Source: Pseudomonas sp. (GTDB lineage Bacteria > Pseudomonadota > Gammaproteobacteria > Pseudomonadales > Pseudomonadaceae). Taken from it: 14,959 nt of DNA. Each line of letters starts with the position of its first letter. The stretch's first letter is position 1. Both the position numbers and the translations under genes were made by a program. Below the pieces are notes generated by a model that ran no database searches, was not told the origin of the DNA, and worked only from the letters and a program-made list of their open reading frames with translations. This document shows positions 7,176 through 14,194 of this stretch, one piece after another. Location: assembly GCA_007117785.1 (NCBI GenBank), contig SKFV01000087.1:1-14959 (forward strand), written 5' to 3'.

Positions 7176-8405
7176 TCACCCAAAAAACCAGTAACACACC
7201 AGAATCGCCGTCACAATGCCGGCAAAATCCGCCGCCAGCGCACAGCCCAGCCCGTGCCGCACCTTGCGAATGCCCACCGCGCCAAAATACACCGCCAGCA
7301 CATAGAAGGTCGTTTCCGTACTGCCCTGCATGGTCGCCGCCAGCAAAGCCGGGAAACTATCGACCCCAAAGGTATCCATGGTCTCGATCATCATCGCCCG
7401 CGCCCCGCTCCCGGACAGCGGCTTGATAAAGGCCGTCGGCAAGGCCTCGACAAAACGGGTATCCCAACCGGCCCAGACCGCCAGCCAGCGAAAACCCTCC
7501 AGCCCCGCATCCAGCACGCCACTGGCCCGCAGCACACCCACCGCCACCAGCATCGCAATCAGGTAAGGCAACAGGGACACGGTGAAACTGAAGCCCTCCT
7601 TGGCCCCCTCGATAAAGGTGTCGTACACATTCACCTTGCGCAGCGCCGCCACACCCAGAAAGGCAATGATGATGCCGAACAGCGTCAGGTTGCCCACCAG
7701 GGTCGAGGTTGCCGCCAGCGCCTGCGCCGACATCCCCGCCAGGGTCGTCAGCAGCACACCCAAAGCTACCGCCACCGACACCAGATACAGCAGCACCACC
7801 GGGTCCCACAGCTTGAGCCGCTGGATCAGCGCCACAGTGAACAAGCCAACCAGACTCGACGCCGTGGTCGCCAGCAGAATCGGCAAGAATACCGCCGTCG
7901 GGTCCGCCGCACCCTGTTGCGCGCGGTACATGAAAATGGTCACCGGCAGCAGCGTCAGCGACGAGGTATTGAGTACCAGAAACAGGATCTGCGCATTGCT
8001 CGCCGTGTCCTTGCTCGGGTTCAATTGCTGCAGGGATTGCATCGCCTTGATGCCAATCGGCGTCGCCGCATTGTCCAACCCGAGCACATTGGCAGCAAAG
8101 TTCATGGTGATATGGCCCTGTGCCGGATGGCCGCTGGGCACCTCCGGCATCAGGCGACGAAACAGCGGATCCAGCAAGCGCGCCAACACCCGCACCATGC
8201 CCGCCTTCTCGGCAATCGCCAGAAAACCCAGCCACAGGGTCATGGTGCCCACCAGTACCAGCACAATCTCGACACTCAGGCGCGCCATATCGAACAGCGC
8301 TGCGACCAGCCGACCGAACACCTCGGCATCGCCCAGTCCCAGCCATTGCCACAGCGCCGCCGCAAAAGCGGCCAGAAAGAAACTCAACCAGATGCCGTTC
8401 AGCAT
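7176..8405 (-). CDS. SpmA-SpmB fusion, nucleoside-recognition (Gate) domain membrane protein
   Basis: Polytopic inner-membrane protein of 409 residues. The first half (about 1-200) resembles SpmA, with the pattern MNFAANVLGLDNAATPIGIK at 101-120. The second half (about 235-409) resembles SpmB, with a repeated Gate-type segment around 265-300, the motif FIKPLSGSGARAMM and STETTFYVLAVYFGAVGI near the end. In Bacillus SpmA and SpmB are separate proteins needed for spore-core dehydration; in non-sporulating proteobacteria such fusions are common and their transported substrate is unknown. The ATG at 8405 overlaps the amidase stop in the form ATGCTGA, with AGGTGG about 8 bases upstream, so the two genes form a coupled pair. 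The family call is secure; the function is not known. Confidence 0.88.
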   Translation of the reverse strand: MLNGIWLSFFLAAFAAALWQWLGLGDAEVFGRLVAALFDMARLSVEIVLVLVGTMTLWLGFLAIAEKAGMVRVLARLLDPLFRRLMPEVPSGHPAQGHITMNFAANVLGLDNAATPIGIKAMQSLQQLNPSKDTASNAQILFLVLNTSSLTLLPVTIFMYRAQQGAADPTAVFLPILLATTASSLVGLFTVALIQRLKLWDPVVLLYLVSVAVALGVLLTTLAGMSAQALAATSTLVGNLTLFGIIIAFLGVAALRKVNVYDTFIEGAKEGFSFTVSLLPYLIAMLVAVGVLRASGVLDAGLEGFRWLAVWAGWDTRFVEALPTAFIKPLSGSGARAMMIETMDTFGVDSFPALLAATMQGSTETTFYVLAVYFGAVGIRKVRHGLGCALAADFAGIVTAILVCYWFFG

Positions 8406-9217
8406 GACAATACCACCTGTTCGGCAGCCAGTTGCTCAGCGGCATGTGGACTCAATGCGGCCAACAGGGCAGCGGTTTCAGTGTCCGGCTCGCCGTCGTG
8501 TAAACGCGGGCGGAAACGCATCTGGAAAGCGGCCAATACATTGCGTGTGGCACGATCCAGGTCGCCGCTGACCGCCTGGGTATAACCGACTTCAGCCAGC
8601 GCCTGCTGGAACCAGTCAACGGGCGGTAGGCACTGCTTCAACTGCGTCGACCACTGCTCGACCTCAGCCGCATCCGGCCAGATCGCCACGCCAGCGTCGG
8701 CCAGTTGTTGCCAGGGGAACATCGGACCAGGGTCCACCTTGCGCTGCGGAGACACATCGCTATGACCAAGTACCCGCTCCGGGCCAAGCCCATGGCGTTG
8801 CAAGATATCGCGTAACAGAGCGATCAGCGCATCAATCTGCGCTGGCTCGTAAGCCGGCCAGATCCGGCCCTCGGCGGTATCGTGATAGCCGTAGTGCACC
8901 AGCTCGATGCCGATGGAACTGGCATTCAGCCAGGTGCGGCCATTCCAGCTGCTGTCACCGGCATGCCAGGCGCGGCGATGTTCATCAACCAGGCGGTAGA
9001 TGGTGGGGGGCTGACGATCAATCAGGAAGTGGCTACTGACGCCGCCATGGGCGAGATGGTTGAGTGAGCGCTGCAGACCGGACGAGGTGTAATGCAGAAT
9101 CACGTACTGCACCCGACTGTCCTGACTGACCGCGGTATAGCGGGTATCGATGACCGGACTGGAACCGCAACCGGCGAGCAGCAACAGGAGCAGGACAGCG
9201 GGCAAGCATCGACGCAT
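8399..9217 (-). CDS. amiD: AmiD-like lipoprotein N-acetylmuramoyl-L-alanine amidase
   Basis: Zinc amidase that cleaves the bond between N-acetylmuramic acid and L-alanine of peptidoglycan or its fragments. A lipoprotein signal is clear: RR, a Leu-rich stretch and lipobox L-A-G-C17; residue +2 is Gly, so sorting to the outer membrane is expected. The amidase_2 domain follows with Zn ligands H42 (VILHYT), H152 (GHSDVSP) and D162 (KVDPGP) and the catalytic-region E105 (SIGIEL). A C-terminal peptidoglycan-binding three-helix domain (about 198-255) has the typical GDLDRATRNVLAAFQ pattern. The 272 residues agree with E. coli AmiD. The ATG at 9217 is chosen because it places the signal peptide at the N-terminus and has GAGA about 8 bases upstream; an ATG at 9223 is too close to that site. 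It overlaps the SpmA/B gene by 7 bases. Confidence 0.9.
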   Translation of the reverse strand: MRRCLPAVLLLLLLAGCGSSPVIDTRYTAVSQDSRVQYVILHYTSSGLQRSLNHLAHGGVSSHFLIDRQPPTIYRLVDEHRRAWHAGDSSWNGRTWLNASSIGIELVHYGYHDTAEGRIWPAYEPAQIDALIALLRDILQRHGLGPERVLGHSDVSPQRKVDPGPMFPWQQLADAGVAIWPDAAEVEQWSTQLKQCLPPVDWFQQALAEVGYTQAVSGDLDRATRNVLAAFQMRFRPRLHDGEPDTETAALLAALSPHAAEQLAAEQVVLSC

Positions 9218-9376
9218 GAACATTCTCGCAGCAAGAAGACAGATGGGCGTTATCTTCGGCCTTGCTGCGCACTTGTTCAAGCAGGATCAATGGCGAGGCG
9301 GTACTGCAAATGAGCATTTTCAGGGTGTGCTTAACGCGGCAGCAGCAACGCAGATTGTTTTCAGCGGCTTCCTGAA

Positions 9377-9535
9377 TCAGTGGCGAGGTGACTTACCTTG
9401 CGCCAGGGGACTTTCATAGTCGGAACGCCAGGGCGTGCCATTGCAGGTCGCGCGATTGGGGCAATCCGGGGTGCAGCCCCGACAGGGCAGTCGATCGGCG
9501 TGGTTGCTGGTTTTATTGGGTGCTGATGATGACAT
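9377..9535 (-). CDS. Small four-Cys protein (52 aa), unrecognised
   Basis: A short gene divergent from the photolyase operon. The ATG at 9535 has a strong GAGG exactly 5 bases upstream (9541-9544), which is the main reason to call it. The product has Cys 18, 21, 25 and 31 in the compact pattern CRGCTPDCPNRATC followed by NGTPWR, flanked by Ser/Asn-rich ends. A C-x2-C-x3-C-x5-C arrangement suggests a metal or iron-sulfur site or a redox role. It has no signal peptide or membrane segment. The same frame can be read from a TTG at 9568 (63 aa), but that lacks a good ribosome binding site. I do not know the family. The 159 bases between its stop and the amidase start on the same strand hold no further gene that I can support. 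Confidence 0.6.
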   Translation of the reverse strand: MSSSAPNKTSNHADRLPCRGCTPDCPNRATCNGTPWRSDYESPLAQGKSPRH

Positions 9536-9578
9536 GGGGACCTCGCAGGCGGTGGAGAAATCAGGCAATCATTTGCTA

Positions 9579-9614
9579 TGTACTGATACTGTACAATAAA
9601 TAAGCTAATGTATA
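9579..9614. promoter_or_regulatory. Divergent promoter/operator region with TGTAC/TGTACA/TGTATA sites
   Basis: The 112-base gap between the four-Cys gene and the CRY-DASH gene is AT-rich against its surroundings. TGTAC (9579-9583) and GTACA (9591-9595) form a perfect inverted repeat around a 7-base spacer; TGTACA (9590-9595) and TGTATA (9609-9614) are two further related half-sites 19 bases apart. TACAAT (9592-9597) is a possible plus-strand -10, and on the minus strand TTGTAC (9596-9591) with AATGAT (9573-9568) at 17-base spacing is a possible promoter for the small gene. As I recall, TGTACA-type sites are bound by LitR/PplR light regulators of the MerR family; the spacing here is 13, not the 12 I remember. 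No regulator gene is in the window. Confidence 0.35.
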
Positions 9615-9647
9615 GCTTTATTGAAACATTCATCCACGGAAACGCCG

Positions 9648-10943
9648 ATGACTACCCTGCTTTGGTTCAAACAGGACCTGCGCCTGCACGACAACCCGCT
9701 GCTCGAAGGGCTGGACCTGACCCAGCCCTGCCTGCCGGTTTACTGCCTCGACCCGGCACAATTTGTCGCCGATGAGCAAGGTGTCCGGCGCTGCGGAGCC
9801 CACCGCGCCCAGCACCTGCTAGCGGCCTTGCGCGCACTGGATAACGGCTTGCGTACCCTCGGCAGCCCCGGACTGCTGCTGTTGCCGCAAGCCGCCGAAC
9901 AAGCCCTGCCCGAGTTGTGTCGTGAACTGGATGTCCGCCTGCTGCGCACCCACAGCGAGTATGCGCCGGACGAGCTGGCGCGGTTACGGCAGATAGCCGG
10001 ACAGCTGCCGGATAGCTGCCAGCTGCAACAGGTGCAGGACAACCGCCTGTTTGCGCTGGATGACCTGCCCTTTGGGCTGGATAAGCTGCCGCAGGTGTTT
10101 ACCCGCTTTCGCAACCAGATCGAACGGCAGCTACCCGAGCTACATGAAGTCCGCGCCCGCCAACGCATGGGGCCCTGGCCGCGTGATGCCATGGGCATGC
10201 GTGAAGCCTGGCCAACACTGGCGCAGTTCGGCCTGCAGGCACCCGATGCTGAACCACGTAGTGCATTGCCATCCGGCGCTGGCGAAGCGGCGGGGCTTGA
10301 CTGGTTGAGCCAGTATCTGTGGCGCGATCAATCCGTGCGGCATTACAAAGAAACCCGTAATGGCCTGCTGGGGCGCGACTTTTCCAGCAAGCTGTCACCC
10401 TGGCTGGCCGATGGCAGCTTGTCGGTGCGCCACGTCTGGCGTGAACTGCGCCGGCATGAAGACACTTACGGTGCCAACGACTCCACCTACTGGTTGGGCT
10501 TTGAGCTGCTCTGGCGCGAATTTTTCCGCTTGGCCCTGCAGCAGCACGGCGGCGCCTGGTTCCGTTTGCGTGGCCTGTCCGATCATGCACCGGTGGCCAA
10601 CCGGGATGAGCGCTTCGAGCAATGGCGCAGCGGCCAGACCGGCAATGACTTTGTCGATGCCTGCCTGCAGGAGCTGAACCGTACCGGCTTTATCTCCAAC
10701 CGTGGCCGGCAGATCGCCGCCAGCTATCTGGTGCATGACCTGCAACAGGACTGGCGCCTGGGCGCAGCCTGGTTCGAGCAGCAACTGATTGATTTCGAGG
10801 TTGGCAGCAACTGGGGCAACTGGGCCTACATTGCCGGTGTCGGCCATGACCCGCGCGGCGGACGCGCTTTCAATGTACGTGAACAGGCCAAGCGGCATGA
10901 TCCGCATGGCGCCTATGTGCGCACCTGGCTAGCAGACAGATGA
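9648..10943 (+). CDS. CRY-DASH cryptochrome/photolyase
   Basis: FAD- and probably folate-containing blue-light DNA repair protein of the cryptochrome-DASH group (repair of cyclobutane dimers, classically in single-stranded DNA). The 431 residues comprise an N-terminal photolyase alpha/beta domain (WFKQDLRLHDNPLL, 6-19), the DASH linker signature LPFGLDKLPQVFTRFRN (140-156), then the FAD domain with STYWLGFELLWREFF, TGFISNRGRQIAASYL, DWRLGAAWFEQQLIDFE and SNWGNWAYIAGVGHDPR (387-403). The Asn and Trp of the FAD pocket are in place. The ATG at 9648 is preferred to a TTG at 9621 because the family begins at this residue and GGA is about 8 bases upstream. Its stop overlaps the next start as ATGA. 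Confidence 0.92.
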   Translation: MTTLLWFKQDLRLHDNPLLEGLDLTQPCLPVYCLDPAQFVADEQGVRRCGAHRAQHLLAALRALDNGLRTLGSPGLLLLPQAAEQALPELCRELDVRLLRTHSEYAPDELARLRQIAGQLPDSCQLQQVQDNRLFALDDLPFGLDKLPQVFTRFRNQIERQLPELHEVRARQRMGPWPRDAMGMREAWPTLAQFGLQAPDAEPRSALPSGAGEAAGLDWLSQYLWRDQSVRHYKETRNGLLGRDFSSKLSPWLADGSLSVRHVWRELRRHEDTYGANDSTYWLGFELLWREFFRLALQQHGGAWFRLRGLSDHAPVANRDERFEQWRSGQTGNDFVDACLQELNRTGFISNRGRQIAASYLVHDLQQDWRLGAAWFEQQLIDFEVGSNWGNWAYIAGVGHDPRGGRAFNVREQAKRHDPHGAYVRTWLADR

Positions 10944-12451
10944 TTGAGCTGGTCTGGCTCAAGCGTGACCTGCGTAGCGCAGACCATGAGGCACTGACCG
11001 CTGCCGCTGCGCGTGGCCCGGTATTGCCTGTCTATGTGATCGAACCTGAACTCTGGCAGCAACCCGACAGCGCCCTGCGGCATTGGCAGTTTATCGCCGA
11101 AAGCCTGCGTGAACTGGATCACGACCTGCGCCAGCGCGGCCAGGGCTTGCTGGTCTGCGAGGGTGAGATCCTCAGCGTACTCAAGGATTTGCACCAGCGT
11201 TTCGGGTTACGCGCGGTGCATAGCCATGAAGAAACTGGCAATGGCTGGACCTACCAGCGGGACCGTCAGGTCGCCCACTGGCTCAAAGTCGTGGGCATCG
11301 AATGGCATCAATATCAGCAGTTCGGTGTCTGCCGCCCCCTGGCCGACCGCGATCACTGGGCCAGCGCCTGGGATCGCTTTATGGCGCAGCCAAAACATCA
11401 GGCACCAGCCCGACTGCAACCCGTTGTACTCACACAGTTACCACCGCTGGAACACCCTCTGGGCGCCGAACACAGGCCCTGCCCCGGACGTCAACCCGGA
11501 GGGCGTTACCATGGCCTGCGTTTGCTGCGCAGCTTTCTCGGACAACGCAGTCGCCTTTACCGGGCCAGTCTCTCGGCACCCGCCGCGGCCAGCCACTATT
11601 GCGCTCGCCTGAGTACCTATCTGGCCTATGGCTGCATCAGCCTGCGCGAAGTGGTTCAAGCCACGGATACCGCGCTGGCGGAGCAGGCCGACGCGTCATG
11701 GCGCGCCAGCTTGCAGGCGTTCAAGTCTCGCCTGTACTGGCATTGTCATTTTATCCAGAAGCTGGAAGATCAACCGGATATCGAGTTTGTCGATCTCTAC
11801 CCGGCCATGCGCGGCCTGCGCAGCGACAGCAAGCCAGAGCACCTGGCTGCCTGGGCGGAGGGGCGCACCGGTTACCCGATGATGGATGCCTGCATGCGCC
11901 AATTGCACCACGATGGCTGGCTGAACTTTCGCATGCGCGCCTGCCTGATGAGCTTTGCCAGTTACCTGCTCTGGCTGCCCTGGCGAGACAGCGCCCTGCA
12001 TCTGGCACGGCAATTCACCGACTATGAGCCTGGCATTCATTACTGCCAGGCTCAGATGCAGTCCGGTACCACCGGGATCAACGCTCTGCGCATCTACAAC
12101 CCGGTGAAACAGTCACTGGAGCAGGACCCCGAGGGTGACTATATCCGTCATTGGGTGCCGGAACTGGCTCGCGTACCAGCGAGCTGGATTCATCAACCCT
12201 GGCAGTTACCCGCCAGCTTGCAGCAACAATGGGGCGTACGTATTGGTGAGGACTACCCGGCACCGGTGATTGACCATGAAGCGGCCGCCCGCGAGGCCCG
12301 CCGGCTGATCAAGCTGCACCTGCAAACCCAACCGGGGGAACAGAGAGCCGAGTGGCAAGAGGGTATCCGCCAGCGCCACGCCAGCCGCAAACGACCGCGC
12401 CAGCGGCGGAAAACGCCGGCATCCAGCCATCAGATGACGCTAGACCTGTAG
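10940..12451 (+). CDS. Divergent photolyase/cryptochrome-family protein with basic C-terminal tail
   Basis: Second photolyase-superfamily member, 503 residues, translationally coupled to the CRY-DASH gene (ATGA, weak ribosome binding site of its own). The N-terminal photolyase domain opens with VWLKRDLRSADHEAL (5-19). The FAD domain includes LSTYLAYGCISLREV, EGRTGYPMMDACMRQLHHDGW and RIYNPVKQSLEQDPEGDYIRHWVPEL-type sequence, close to other photolyases. However, where class I enzymes have the block NNGGWQW this one has HYCQAQM (367-373), so the Asn near FAD N5 appears to be His and both Trp of the block are gone. A strongly basic, probably disordered tail (477-491, 10 of 15 residues R/K) leads to a terminal QMTLDL (498-503). 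It lacks the obvious four-Cys Fe-S pattern of FeS-BCP enzymes. Repair or signalling function cannot be decided from sequence; superfamily membership is certain. Confidence 0.88.
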   Translation: MIELVWLKRDLRSADHEALTAAAARGPVLPVYVIEPELWQQPDSALRHWQFIAESLRELDHDLRQRGQGLLVCEGEILSVLKDLHQRFGLRAVHSHEETGNGWTYQRDRQVAHWLKVVGIEWHQYQQFGVCRPLADRDHWASAWDRFMAQPKHQAPARLQPVVLTQLPPLEHPLGAEHRPCPGRQPGGRYHGLRLLRSFLGQRSRLYRASLSAPAAASHYCARLSTYLAYGCISLREVVQATDTALAEQADASWRASLQAFKSRLYWHCHFIQKLEDQPDIEFVDLYPAMRGLRSDSKPEHLAAWAEGRTGYPMMDACMRQLHHDGWLNFRMRACLMSFASYLLWLPWRDSALHLARQFTDYEPGIHYCQAQMQSGTTGINALRIYNPVKQSLEQDPEGDYIRHWVPELARVPASWIHQPWQLPASLQQQWGVRIGEDYPAPVIDHEAAAREARRLIKLHLQTQPGEQRAEWQEGIRQRHASRKRPRQRRKTPASSHQMTLDL

Positions 12452-12467
12452 AGACAGGAGAATCGAA

Positions 12468-14120
12468 TCAGGCGCGGATCAGGCGGTTTCGTCCGGCCGA
12501 CTTGGCCGCATACATGGCCTTGTCGGCGCGTTCAAACACCGCATCGAGTTCATCACCCTGCTGAAAATCGGTAAACCCGATGGACACGGTTATGGTGACC
12601 CGCTCGTTCTTGAAGTGAAACGGGCACTCCTCAATGCCACTGCGCAGGGCTTCGAGCACGGTTTCGCCCTGCTCCGGACTGGTGCCCGGCAACAGGATTA
12701 CAAACTCCTCGCCGCCGAAACGACCGATGAAATCGCTCTTGCGCAGACGCCGGGACACTTGCTGGGCAATCAGCCGCAGCACCTTGTCCCCGGCCAAATG
12801 ACCAAAGCCATCGTTGATTGCCTTGAAATGATCGACGTCGAGCACGGCCAGGAGCAACTGGCCGCCATAGCGTTGCCAGCGCTCGTATTCTTCTTCCATG
12901 CGCTTCTGCAGGCCCGCACGATTGGGCATACCGGTCAGGTTGTCGAGCAGCGAGCGATGACGCTGTTCTTCCAGGTGCTTGCGGATAGTCTGGGCCTCCA
13001 CCTCCATCACCTGGATACGCTCAACCATCACATTCAGGCGCTCACTGACTTCCTGTTCGCGCTGCTGACGAATTGAGCGCGCTTCTTCGACATCATGCAT
13101 CAAGTTGTTCAGCTTGCTTTCTACCGTCGCCTTGAGACTGTTCAGGTCAGAGGCTTCACGCACATCTTCGTGAAGGCCTTCAACCTGCTCACGGATAGCA
13201 CCTTCCAGTTGGGCCCCCGCATCCAGTGAGCCGCTATAGGCGGAATGGGTCTCTTCCAGATTGCCCTGGAACTGGGCCAGGCGCTCGTTGAGCTGTTGCA
13301 GATACCGTTCAAAGTCACCCTGCCGATTTTGCTGTGCCAACAGAATCAGTTGGCTCATCTGGTCCAGTACAGCGGCCAGCTCGTACCAGTTCAACCCGTC
13401 AGTGACCCGCAGCTTGAGGTGATCACACAGACTCTGCTGATGCTCGGCCACTTCCAGCTGGTTCAGCAGATCCAGTAAAATACCTTCGACATGGGCCGCA
13501 ACCTGGCTGTAACTAGCGCCCTCATCACTTATAACTCCGCTGTGGATAGCAGCATCGGTAACCGGCTCCGGTTGAGCCTCGGCCAAATTGATCGCTGGCA
13601 CGTCTTCTGTAGCGGGAGCCTGCTCACCACTGCGCTGAAAAAGGCGCGAAAACAGGCCGCCGGAATGGCTATTAGATGAATCAATGCGCAATGTTTGCGC
13701 CTGTGCCGGCACCAGCCGCTCCAGGACCCCATGGTAGGCGGAAGGGTAAAGCATGGGCTTGCTGAGCTGATCAATAATGGTTCGCAAGGTTTTGCGTGTT
13801 TCGGGCGGCGGGGTACGCGCGAGCAGCTGTTCAACAAGTGTGCGTAGCTGGTCGGTGATCGAGGCCATACGCTGCTCGCGCTCGGTATCGACCGTCAGTA
13901 CGGCACGTTCCAGATCGGGCAGTAATTCTGCCATTGCGCTGGCCGGGCACTCACTGCGCAGAGCCGCCCGCAGTTGTTGCAACCGCTTGTCCAGAAGCGG
14001 GTCAACGCCTGCAGCAGCAATGCTGAGGCGAACCAATCCGCGTTTGAGCACTTCCTCCGCGTCTGCCTGAGAAAAATTTCCCTCGACGCCTTGCGGTGCG
14101 GTTTGGCGGCTTTCCGTCAT
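12468..14120 (-). CDS. dgcH: Cytoplasmic GGDEF diguanylate cyclase with long helical N-terminus (DgcH-like)
   Basis: Makes cyclic di-GMP from two GTP. The 550 residues have no membrane segment. The N-terminal 385 residues are mostly helical: an acidic/Leu-rich part (1-150), a variable Ser/Pro/Ala linker (about 160-215), a second helical part with SQVAAHVEGILLDLLNQL (about 222-300), and a long coiled coil (about 310-388) leading into the GGDEF domain (390-550). That domain starts LLDNLTGMPNR and has active-site GGEEF at 469-473, preceded by an intact RxxD inhibitory site (RKSD, 460-463) at the standard 5-residue spacing, so feedback inhibition by product is expected. The ATG at 14120 has AGGGA 6-7 bases upstream; the longer frame from 14165 lacks this. 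The neighbouring EEP gene matches the order I recall for P. aeruginosa PA5487 (DgcH)-PA5488. It ends 16 bases from the convergent photolyase gene with no clear terminator. Confidence 0.88.
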   Translation of the reverse strand: MTESRQTAPQGVEGNFSQADAEEVLKRGLVRLSIAAAGVDPLLDKRLQQLRAALRSECPASAMAELLPDLERAVLTVDTEREQRMASITDQLRTLVEQLLARTPPPETRKTLRTIIDQLSKPMLYPSAYHGVLERLVPAQAQTLRIDSSNSHSGGLFSRLFQRSGEQAPATEDVPAINLAEAQPEPVTDAAIHSGVISDEGASYSQVAAHVEGILLDLLNQLEVAEHQQSLCDHLKLRVTDGLNWYELAAVLDQMSQLILLAQQNRQGDFERYLQQLNERLAQFQGNLEETHSAYSGSLDAGAQLEGAIREQVEGLHEDVREASDLNSLKATVESKLNNLMHDVEEARSIRQQREQEVSERLNVMVERIQVMEVEAQTIRKHLEEQRHRSLLDNLTGMPNRAGLQKRMEEEYERWQRYGGQLLLAVLDVDHFKAINDGFGHLAGDKVLRLIAQQVSRRLRKSDFIGRFGGEEFVILLPGTSPEQGETVLEALRSGIEECPFHFKNERVTITVSIGFTDFQQGDELDAVFERADKAMYAAKSAGRNRLIRA

Positions 14121-14194
14121 GCTGAATCCCTGTTCAATGAGCAGCAGTGTAAGTGAACCTGCCACCGATACTTCAGAGTATAGGGCGTAAGGCC

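Noticed and set aside
7582..8571. Second long plus-strand frame (329 aa) over the same region
   Set aside because: Ser/Thr/Arg-rich with no recognisable domain and no convincing ribosome binding site; a shadow of the SpmA/B gene.
7254..8585. Long plus-strand frame (443 aa) opposite the SpmA/B and amidase genes
   Set aside because: Composition is dominated by Gln, Arg and His with no motif, as expected for the antisense of a GC-rich membrane-protein gene; the minus-strand frames have clear family motifs.
9579..9597. Possible LexA (SOS) box near the CRY-DASH promoter
   Set aside because: The repeat is TGTAC-N7-GTACA and does not keep the CTG-N10-CAG outer triplets needed for a LexA site.
9361..9633. 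90-aa minus-strand frame overlapping the four-Cys gene
   Set aside because: Pro/Ala-rich with an implausible start region inside the divergent promoter; the frame with GAGG and the Cys pattern is better supported.
12452..12467. Possible shared terminator between the convergent photolyase-like and diguanylate cyclase genes
   Set aside because: The gap is only 16 bases and shows no GC-rich stem or T tract.
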